Shown: positions 1-7,700 of the stretch, piece by piece
Position numbering within the stretch: the stretch's first letter is position 1
How the letters are laid out: every line of letters starts with the position of its first letter
IMG/VR virus record: IMGVR_UViG_3300013006_000002
Coordinates: 1-41,254 of that record
Length of the DNA: 41,254 bases
Direction: 5' to 3' (one strand)
DNA from: a virus
Translations under genes and position numbers: made by a program
The notes under the pieces: generated by a model
What the model saw: the letters and a program-made list of their open reading frames with translations, nothing else
What the model was told of the DNA's origin: nothing
Databases searched by the model: none

Positions 1-123
1 GTTGCTTAAAACCCTCACCCCAAAAGCCAGGAGATACGCTCCAGGCGCAAGCAAAAGACAATGGACTAAAGACTCTTCCCAGAAAAAACCTTCGTGTCGC
101 TATGGCGACCCCAGTGCTATTAA
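1..123. repeat. Left copy of 123-bp terminal direct repeat
   Basis: Bases 1-123 are identical to 41132-41254. This is either a real short direct terminal repeat or the overlap an assembler leaves on a circular contig; the sequence alone cannot decide. Either way the genome is probably complete at about 41.13 kb. Confidence 0.95.
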
Positions 124-139
124 TGGCGTCCCGCCATAG
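96..139. other. Mutually exclusive hairpins at left end
   Basis: CTATGGCG (100-107) and ATGGCG (123-128) can both pair with CGCCATAG (132-139). A third hairpin, GTCGC (96-100) with GCGAC (105-109), competes with the first arm. Alternative pairings of this kind suggest an RNA switch or a protein or packaging site. The hairpin begins inside the terminal repeat and ends outside it. No protein-coding gene is visible here. Confidence 0.45.
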
Positions 140-199
140 TATTACACTATCGCATCATAATATTTTTCCAGTATTACGGGATGCTCAGTGTCGAAATGT

Positions 200-234
200 C
201 CGTATTTAATACATATACGGGTGACTTCCGTCAC
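200..234. other. Two adjacent hairpins
   Basis: CCGTAT (200-205) pairs with ATACGG (215-220), followed directly by GTGAC (221-225) pairing with GTCAC (230-234) around a TTCC loop. A T-rich stretch (attcttta) follows, so a weak rightward terminator just before the late promoter is possible. The pairing is seen; the role is inferred. Confidence 0.4.
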
Positions 235-249
235 ATTCTTTATATCACA

Positions 250-296
250 CCGTTCGCTTTTTGCTTTTGAACGGGTTATACTATATAGACGAACGG
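250..296 (+). promoter_or_regulatory. Probable late promoter flanked by GAACGG sites
   Basis: TATACT (277-282) or the overlapping TATATA (282-287) could be the -10. TTCGCT (253-258) lies 18 bp before the first and TTGCTT (261-266) lies 15 bp before the second. The element CGAACGG is at 290-296, GAACGG is at 269-274 (22 bp earlier, about two helical turns), and the inverted form CCGTTCG is at 250-256. These sites bracket the promoter like operators. It would drive the terminase and structural genes. The -35 assignment is uncertain. Confidence 0.5.
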
Positions 297-315
297 AAAG
301 TACATAGTGAGTCTA

Positions 316-385
316 TCTCGTGTGAGAGGATGGCTTATTGCCATCCACGAACCCAAGGGGTTAGCGAGGCTTGCCAAAGCAAGCC
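316..385 (+). ncRNA. Chain of four hairpins in the terminase leader
   Basis: Four perfect hairpins follow one another: TCTC/GAGA (316-327), GGATGGC/GCCATCC (328-346), AACCC/GGGTT (350-362) and GGCTTGC/GCAAGCC (368-385). They lie between the probable promoter and the terminase start, so they would form the leader of the late mRNA or a separate small RNA. I see no tRNA cloverleaf. The pairing is direct observation; calling it an RNA element is inference. Confidence 0.5.
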
Positions 386-440
386 GAGCGATAAAGGGGA
401 TTTATTAACCTGCTAGATAAGGGTTTTTATAAGGGGAGTT

Positions 441-2312
441 ATGGCAGCGGGCAAAGGTAAAGAACATCACAATGTGATAGCCTTGAGAGAGGCAAAATCT
501 AAGGTAATCGAGTTCATCAAGCAGGGACTCAGCCTGGATGATGCTATTGCCAGGGCTGACCGTAAGCCTGATGTGATGAAGGTATGGCGTCAAGACCCTG
601 CCTTTATGAAGGAACTTGAGAAGGCTCGCACCGAGGGTGAGAAGACCCTCAGCATTGTGACAGGCGATGCCAAGTATAAGATTGGCTTTGAGCAGTTCTC
701 GAAAGAGTTCCTTGACTCGCCCATTTTCCCTCACCACCGTTCCTGGATTGACATCATCGAATCCCGTGAGCCAAGTTACATTCACTCTTCAATGGTCTAC
801 GAGCCTGCCAGCCCGAAACGACTATTGGTAAATGTGCCACCAGAGCATGCCAAGTCTACGGTCATCACAGTCAACTACTGTGTCTACCGTATTGCCATGG
901 ACCCGAACATTAAGATTACCATCGTCTCCAAGACTCAGGAGCGCGCTAAGGAGTATCTCTACTCCATCAAGCAGCGCCTCTCTCATGAACGCTGGGCTAA
1001 GATGCAAGCCGTCTACGGCTCGGCTGGGGGATGGAAAGAAGATGCGGATACTTGGAAGGCTGATAGGATTTACCTTTCTCGTGATTCTACCGAGAAGGAC
1101 CCGACGGTGCAAGCGCTGGGAGTTGGTGGGCAGATTACTGGCGCCCGTTCCAACCTCATCATCTTGGATGACGTTGTTACGACTTCAAACGCGCATGAAT
1201 GGGAAAAGCAACTCCTCTGGCTCCAGAGAGACGTAATCACTCGTCTCGGTGACTCAGGTAAGTTGCTGATTGTAGGCACACGTATTGCCTCGAATGACCT
1301 ATACCGTGAGATTAGGAATCCTGAACACTGGACTGGTGGCAAGACTCCTTTTACATACATGTCGATGCCTGCCGTATTGGAGTATGACGATGACCCAGAA
1401 AAATGGATTACATTGTGGCCCAAGTCCAATCTTCCTTGGGAAGGTTCTGACGAGGGTATCCTTCCTGATGAGAACGGTCTTTATCCTAAATGGAATGGGC
1501 CCGCGCTGTTTAGGCGGCGCTCTGAGGTTTCCCCGAGTGCGTGGGCATTGGTTTATCAGCAGCAAGACATCCAAGAAGACTCCATCTTTCCGCCTGCGTG
1601 TGTACAAGGTTCAGTCAACAGGATGCGCAAGCGTGGCAAACTAAAGCCAGGCACACCAGGACATCCTGCTGAGCAGGGTCAGTGGTACACCATCATGGGT
1701 CTTGACCCAGCGATGAGCGGTAACACTGCAGCGGTAATCATGACGGTTGACCGCCAGACTCGCAAAAGATATATTTTAGATGTAGAGAACATGCAAGAAC
1801 CTACCCCTCAGAAGATTCAAAAACTGATTGAGGATTGGTGTGAGAAGTATCGTCCTCATGAACTGCGTATTGAGATTAACGCGCACCAGAAGGCTTACGC
1901 CTTGGATGAGACACTTCGTACCTACCTAGCCTCTATGGGTGTAAAATTCTCAAGCCAGTTTACTGGTAAAAACAAATGGGACACATCATTCGGTGTGGCT
2001 GCTATCTCAGGTCTCTTTGGGACCATGCGTGGCACTACATTCAATCATGATAACCTGATGGAACTTCCCTCACAGGATGGTTCAGAAGGCGTAAAGGCTC
2101 TTATCCAGCAATTAATTACCTGGAAGCCTGACACTAAAGGTAAGACAGACTGCGTAATGGCGCTCTGGTTCTGTGAACTACGCGCACGTGAAGTCATCGG
2201 CACTACAAGAATTACTCAAAGTCACATCCCAAACAAGTGGGCGACACCTCGCCAAGAGGCTACTCGTTACATGGTAAATGTAAACGATTATGAATTTGGC
2301 GAATACGAATAG
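441..2312 (+). CDS. terL: Terminase large subunit
   Basis: This is the DNA-packaging motor and nuclease, which translocates genome concatemers into the prohead and cuts them. The 623-residue length is usual. An ATPase P-loop-like PPEHAKST sits at about residues 133-140, where a degenerate Walker A is common in TerL, and Walker B NLIILDDV at about 238-245. The nuclease domain starts with GLDPAMSGNTA near residue 418. The ATG follows AAGGGGAG, a good ribosome binding site. It is the first gene after the structured left end and is followed closely by the portal gene, the standard order. No separate small-terminase gene is evident upstream; residues 1-60 may include a small DNA-binding helix region, but that is a guess. 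Confidence 0.93.
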   Translation: MAAGKGKEHHNVIALREAKSKVIEFIKQGLSLDDAIARADRKPDVMKVWRQDPAFMKELEKARTEGEKTLSIVTGDAKYKIGFEQFSKEFLDSPIFPHHRSWIDIIESREPSYIHSSMVYEPASPKRLLVNVPPEHAKSTVITVNYCVYRIAMDPNIKITIVSKTQERAKEYLYSIKQRLSHERWAKMQAVYGSAGGWKEDADTWKADRIYLSRDSTEKDPTVQALGVGGQITGARSNLIILDDVVTTSNAHEWEKQLLWLQRDVITRLGDSGKLLIVGTRIASNDLYREIRNPEHWTGGKTPFTYMSMPAVLEYDDDPEKWITLWPKSNLPWEGSDEGILPDENGLYPKWNGPALFRRRSEVSPSAWALVYQQQDIQEDSIFPPACVQGSVNRMRKRGKLKPGTPGHPAEQGQWYTIMGLDPAMSGNTAAVIMTVDRQTRKRYILDVENMQEPTPQKIQKLIEDWCEKYRPHELRIEINAHQKAYALDETLRTYLASMGVKFSSQFTGKNKWDTSFGVAAISGLFGTMRGTTFNHDNLMELPSQDGSEGVKALIQQLITWKPDTKGKTDCVMALWFCELRAREVIGTTRITQSHIPNKWATPRQEATRYMVNVNDYEFGEYE

Positions 2313-2319
2313 GATAACA

Positions 2320-4062
2320 ATGGCAGACATCAAGACTATTGCACGGCGTGTAGACGCCATGAAGCATCGCGCCGTAGAGCGCGACGGCAAAATGGCTAGC
2401 ATCCTTGCAGTACGTAAGGGACAGATGGCTCAGGTATTCCCTGACATGTTCCCTACAGACATGCCTCATGCCATGGTTGCTAACTTTGTGGATGTTGCAG
2501 CCCGCGACTTGGCTGAAGTTCTAGCACCGCTACCTTCAATCAACTGCTCCACAACTAATGTTACATCTGACCGTGCCCGCACATTTGCGGATAAGCGCAG
2601 TATGATTGCAAACAACTACGTCTATACATCACGCTTGCAGACTCAGATGTACCCAGGTTCAGACCAGTACTTTACTTACGGCTTCTTGCCTATCCACGTA
2701 GAGCCTGATTGGGAGAACGACCTTCCACGTATCCGTGTTGAAGACCCAGTTGGTGCTTACTATGAGCGTGACCGATTTGGTCGCGTGGTTGCTTACGCTA
2801 AGCGTTACAACAAGAGCATGGGTGAACTCGTTAATGACTTCCCTGAATATGCTGGAGCAATCCTTGGTCAGTTTGGTATGGACCAGAATCTTAACCAGGA
2901 AATTGAAGTTATCCGCTATATGGATAAGAACAACATTATCCTGTATGTTCCTTCACGCAAGGATTTAATTTTAAGTCAGGCATCAAACCCAATGGGTCGT
3001 ATGTCTGTAGTTATTGCAGAGCGTCCTTCACTGGATGGTCAGCCACGCGGACAATTTGACGATGTTCTATTCGTACAACTTGCACGTGCTCGTTTTGCTA
3101 ACCTCGCTATGGAAGCCGCTGAAAAGTCAATCCAAGCGCCTCTTGTTGTACCTGATGATGTTATCGACCTGCCTATGGGTCCTGATGCAATCATTCGTAC
3201 AAATCAACCTAATGGTGTTGGGCGTGTCCGTTTGGATATTCCCGCTGCTACTTTCCAGGAGCAATCAGCACTCCAATCAGAATTAAGACTCGGTGCTCGA
3301 TATCCTGAAGGTAGAACTGGAAACATTGACGCTAGTGTTATCACTGGTCAAGGTGTCCAGGCACTGCTTGGTGCATTCGATTCTCAGATTAAGGCTGGTC
3401 AAACAGTTGTTGCTGAGGTACTTGAAGATGTTATCAAGTTGTGTTTTGAAATGGATGAAGTCCTTTTCAATAAGGAAAAGAGTGTCAGAGGTGTAGCACA
3501 AGGTACGCCGTACGAGTTAAAGTACATGCCAGGCAAGGACATTAAAGGCGATACTTCGGTAGAAGTCCGATATGGCTTGATGGCTGGATTAGACCCTTCT
3601 CGCGCCCTGATTTTCTCTCTCCAAGCGCTAGGTGCAGACCTAGTATCAAAAGATTTCATTCGTCGTGAATTACCATGGAGCGTTAACGTTACTATGGAAG
3701 AACAACGAATTGAAATTGAAAAGATGCGCGAGAACTTAACTGCAGCAATCACTGCAAGTGCGCAAGCAATTCCTGCTATGGCAGCACAAGGTCAAGACCC
3801 ATCTAAACTAATCCAAAATATTGCTGACGTTATTGAACGTCGTCGTAAAGGGGATAGTATCGAGGCTGCTGCGTTGGCAGTGTTTAAGGTGGAAACACCT
3901 GAACAACCAGCACAGCCAGAGATGGCTCCGCCAGGCACACAAGGCCCAGTTGAGCAAGCGCCCCCGTCCCCAGCGGCTCCTGGACAACCTTCTGGCGGGG
4001 CCCCTCAACAACAAGGAGCACCAGCAGATTTAGCAACAATGTTAGCAGGCTTAGGAGGCTAA
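2320..4062 (+). CDS. Portal protein
   Basis: The predicted portal is the dodecameric ring at the capsid vertex through which DNA enters and leaves. The call rests on position directly after the terminase, size (580 residues) and a family-like body, for example the AIIRTNQPNG and FQEQSALQSELRLGARYPEG-type stretches in the middle. The C-terminus is proline/glutamine/glycine rich (about residues 535-575), probably flexible. I chose the ATG at 2320, which follows AGGATAAC, over the in-frame ATG at 2290 that would overlap the terminase by 23 bases and lacks a ribosome binding site. Confidence 0.8.
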   Translation: MADIKTIARRVDAMKHRAVERDGKMASILAVRKGQMAQVFPDMFPTDMPHAMVANFVDVAARDLAEVLAPLPSINCSTTNVTSDRARTFADKRSMIANNYVYTSRLQTQMYPGSDQYFTYGFLPIHVEPDWENDLPRIRVEDPVGAYYERDRFGRVVAYAKRYNKSMGELVNDFPEYAGAILGQFGMDQNLNQEIEVIRYMDKNNIILYVPSRKDLILSQASNPMGRMSVVIAERPSLDGQPRGQFDDVLFVQLARARFANLAMEAAEKSIQAPLVVPDDVIDLPMGPDAIIRTNQPNGVGRVRLDIPAATFQEQSALQSELRLGARYPEGRTGNIDASVITGQGVQALLGAFDSQIKAGQTVVAEVLEDVIKLCFEMDEVLFNKEKSVRGVAQGTPYELKYMPGKDIKGDTSVEVRYGLMAGLDPSRALIFSLQALGADLVSKDFIRRELPWSVNVTMEEQRIEIEKMRENLTAAITASAQAIPAMAAQGQDPSKLIQNIADVIERRRKGDSIEAAALAVFKVETPEQPAQPEMAPPGTQGPVEQAPPSPAAPGQPSGGAPQQQGAPADLATMLAGLGG

Positions 4063-4063
4063 A

Positions 4064-4297
4064 GTGGCAGCAACTCGCAAGAAGCGCGTAGCGACAGTAG
4101 ATACCAACGAATACAATCGCTTAGAGATGTACTGCATCTGGCTTAATGAGTTCTACACCTCGCTAATTAGAGCAGGATTTAAACACGACATTGCACTTGC
4201 ACTCGTTGTTGACAAAGAAGCATATCCTGAATGGGTTGAATGGAAATTACCCACAAATTTAGATATTGCAAAATACATGGATGAAGATGAGGACTAA
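4064..4297 (+). CDS. Small conserved-type phage protein after portal
   Basis: This 77-residue protein is of unknown function. It starts at GTG directly after AGGAGG, one base past the portal stop. The N-terminus is basic (AATRKKR), the middle aromatic and helical (EMYCIWLNEFY), and the C-terminus acidic (YMDEDED). Position between the portal and structural genes suggests a virion or assembly role. No domain recognised. Confidence 0.8.
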   Translation: MAATRKKRVATVDTNEYNRLEMYCIWLNEFYTSLIRAGFKHDIALALVVDKEAYPEWVEWKLPTNLDIAKYMDEDED

Positions 4298-4299
4298 AA

Positions 4300-4737
4300 A
4301 TGGCAGAAGTAGTTTCAGGGGTTGGCAAAAACTCCAGTCGTACTGACAAGAACCTTAGTGCTCGTGTACAGCGTGTAGTTAATGATGCTAAAATTCAGAA
4401 CTCTACTGGTGGTGCGTACAATGAACGCGCTAATTTGACCAGTCTTGCACAGGGTGCTTCAACAGAACAGGCTATGCCTGCAGTTACAGCACCTATGGGT
4501 GATATGACTCCTCGTGGAATCCAGACTACTGGTGCTTTTTCTCCTGGTAATCCAGATACTCCACTTTCAGATGGTGCAAAGTATGGTCCTGGAGCAGATG
4601 ATTCAATCTTGCAGACTCCAGTTGATGCACCAGACCAAGGTTCTTTACTTGCCCGTGCTTTGCTACAGGCAAACCCTAACTCTCGTCAGTTAATGATGAT
4701 GGTAGAAGCATTTAACGAAATGGAATCAAATGGCTGA
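4300..4737 (+). CDS. Hypothetical structural protein, 145 aa
   Basis: Function unknown. The sequence is hydrophilic, rich in Ser, Gly, Pro and Asn, and looks largely disordered until a short helical C-terminus (about 115-142, RALLQANPNSRQLMMMVEAF). It starts two bases after the preceding stop and overlaps the giant virion gene by 8 bases, so the three are translated together. A connector, decoration or assembly role is plausible from position only. Confidence 0.75.
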   Translation: MAEVVSGVGKNSSRTDKNLSARVQRVVNDAKIQNSTGGAYNERANLTSLAQGASTEQAMPAVTAPMGDMTPRGIQTTGAFSPGNPDTPLSDGAKYGPGADDSILQTPVDAPDQGSLLARALLQANPNSRQLMMMVEAFNEMESNG

Positions 4738-7700
4738 TGTCAATGCAGCCATTAAAGGTTATTTAACTCAAACCGCAACGCCTTTGCAACGCATGCTTCA
4801 AATGCAGACTGCATCTTTGCGTGGCGATGAATTAGATAACTTTAACGGTATCCTTAAAAAGTATCCAGGCATGAGCAATGACCTTGTTATGTCTATGGTA
4901 CGACAGGGACTTAATGCTGATACACCTGGTCTTGGCAAGATTACTGCTATTGATGGTATTGCTGCACTCAAAAATGATGCATTTAAACTTGATAAAATTA
5001 AAAGTACAGTAAAACCTAACCGTGGTTTACTAGGTAGTGTCCAAAGTGTTGCACAACACTGGGGCTATGAGCCAATTAAGGGCTTCACGCGTACAGCATT
5101 TGCCGTACTTCGTTCTCCTTACGACCTTGCTACCACTATTGGACGCGATATAACAGCAATTGCTCGTGGTGAAAAGGGTGCTGGAGCGCAAACACTTAAA
5201 GATATTGCACAAGGTATTGGCGGAGAGAGTACAACTCTTGGTCAAATGATTCGTTCTGGTAATGCTGGAACAGGTTCTGGCTTTTTTGTATCACCTGAAA
5301 GTAAGGTTGGCAAAGCACAAGCCAAGGAAATGGCTCAGTATGGTCTTGTTAATGGCAAGTCATTTACTATTGGACGCGGTATTTTTAATGGCGTAGGTAT
5401 GAATCCTAACAGCAACGCCTATAATATTCTCTCAGGAATTGTTGATGCCACACTTAACGTGGCTGCAGACCCATCAATCTACTTTGGTCCTGGTGCTGTA
5501 GGTAAGATTATTACCCAAGGTAAGAAGGCTACAAGCATTATCAAGGAAGTTACACCTTATACAAAGTCTTACTTTGATGAAATGGCTAAAGCATCAATTG
5601 ATGACCTTGAAAAGACAGGTCAGATTACACGTAACAAGATTGATAAGAAGATTTCTAGTCCTTTTAAACGTATTGCTAACCAATATAAGTCTAAAGAGCA
5701 AGAAATTATTGCTGCAGAGCAGCAGATTGTTAATCGTCAGGTTGGTACTGCTCAAAAACTACTTAACTTTGAATCAAACAAGTGGATGCGCTGGGCTAAT
5801 GAGCCTGCAGATAGTGCTGTAAAGCAGACACTTTCTAATAAAAATATTGCTGAGTGGTTTGTAGGAAATCCAAAAACACAGACTGGTGAACTTACCCAGG
5901 CTATGGACTTACTTTCTGCTGATATGAAGAACACTGGTGGATTCTTTGATGGTCACATCATTCTTGATGAAATACCACAGTATGGCAAGATTAGTGCTGG
6001 AGCACATGGACTTGATGAGTACATTGTAACTGCTAATGATGCTAAGAAACTAAAACTTCTTGATTTGGCTGATGACTTTAAGAATGCTGATGATGCTACA
6101 CGCGCTGCTGAGGCAGTACGCCGTTCTAAGTTAGCAGATGCACTCGATAAGTTGGGCAAGAACGCTACAGACCCAGATTTTAAGATTTATAATGAACTTG
6201 CTACCAATCTTCGTGATGGTGCTGCAAACCTCGAGGGTTTTATTGGCTCATTGTTTAGCATGGGTGACTTACTTGTGGCAGCAAAGCCACTAGGTACTCT
6301 TATTGGCGAAGTTGCAGACTACAAGAACTTTGCCGTAATGAGCAAGATTACAACCACCATTGAAAAGATTTGGAAGCCAGACGGCTTCACTAACGTCCGT
6401 TCTATCTACGGCAAAGAAGGCGGAGTAGTCATCACTCGTGGTGAGCGTATCGCTGCTACTCGTGCTGAGGTTGGCAACGCTGCAGCAGAGTTTGCAGACC
6501 CAACTAATCTTGGTCCTAATGTAATGAAGTTGCTTGATTCAATTCAAGATACTAAGGCTTCAATTGCGGCACGTGAACAAGAACTCAACTCTCTTAGCAA
6601 TGAAGCACTTGATTTGAAAGATAAAGAAATCTGGTTCCAGCAACTTCGTGAGAAGGCTAATGGAGACCCAGATATGCTTCGTGAACTTATTCAAGACCCA
6701 GCAAATGCTGGTATCAGACCTTTACTTAAACTTGAAGCAGAACTAGCAGACAATGCGGTTCTAAAAGAATCTATTCAATCACAAGTTGGTATCACAGACG
6801 GTTTTATGGGTCGTGTTCTTGATACTCCTGGTGTCGAAGACGGACTTAGATTTATGCTTGGGCGTCAATTCCAGCCTGTTGCTGAGTTGCTTGCTAAAGA
6901 AACAGATGTAGTCAAAGTTCGTCGTCTATTTAACCGCAAGTTAAGTGATGATATGGTTAAAGAGATTACTGCTGCAGAAACAGTTGATGATGTATTTAAG
7001 GTATTTGCTAACCAGTTAATTCCTGGTGGAGATGTTATTAAAATCAAACAGTCTCTATCTGCTGGATTAAAGATTGCTACCAATCCTGCTGCTCGCATGA
7101 TTCCTGGGGTTAATCTTCGTGCTGTAAAGTTTGCAGAAGATGTTAATAAGGCTTTTGGTCGTTTCTATATCCGTTCAACTGCAGTTCCTCTTAATGACTT
7201 AAATCAGGTTAACAATGTAACTGAAGACTGGATGAGTTCTATTGGACTCACATCTAAGTTGGGCAGAATCATTCAACCTGCAATTCAAGAGAAGATTATT
7301 GCTGATACTCAGCGGGCTATCTTTAAGGCTACCACAAATGCTGAACGTGCTGCTGCAGTATCAAACGGCATTGGCAACCTTTTGGACGAAGTTGGCAGAG
7401 GCATTGGTCTAACAGCAAAAGATATTGACAGTCTTAAAGCAAGCACTAAATTAAGTGGTTCAGAGCAGGCAGAGTTTACATCTTACTCACTTGGCAACGT
7501 TGTCGGTAATAAGGGTGGGGCAAAGATTGTTACAGCAGAAAAAGCAATTGACCTTCCTGATGGTATTCTCGAGTCTCAGTTAGTTAACGATGTTATTAAC
7601 TTTCCTGATTCTAGAGGACTTAATGAGGCTATTACCAAGTTAAGAGTTAATCAAGGAATCTTTGGTGCTGCAAAGTCTTCTAAACTATTCCTTGAAGAAG

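Noticed and set aside
316-385. tRNA or tmRNA in the left-end hairpin chain
   Set aside because: Stems do not form a cloverleaf with an acceptor stem, there is no T-loop GGTTCRA motif in the right place, and no CCA-like end.
1310-1327. Near copy of the palindrome (ATTAGGAATCCTGAAC) in the terminase gene
   Set aside because: One arm has a substitution and an insertion, it is inside conserved terminase coding sequence, and it is alone in the late region; best treated as chance.
2290-2319. Longer portal start at 2290
   Set aside because: It overlaps the terminase end, lacks a ribosome binding site, and the ATG at 2320 has AGGATAAC at a good distance.
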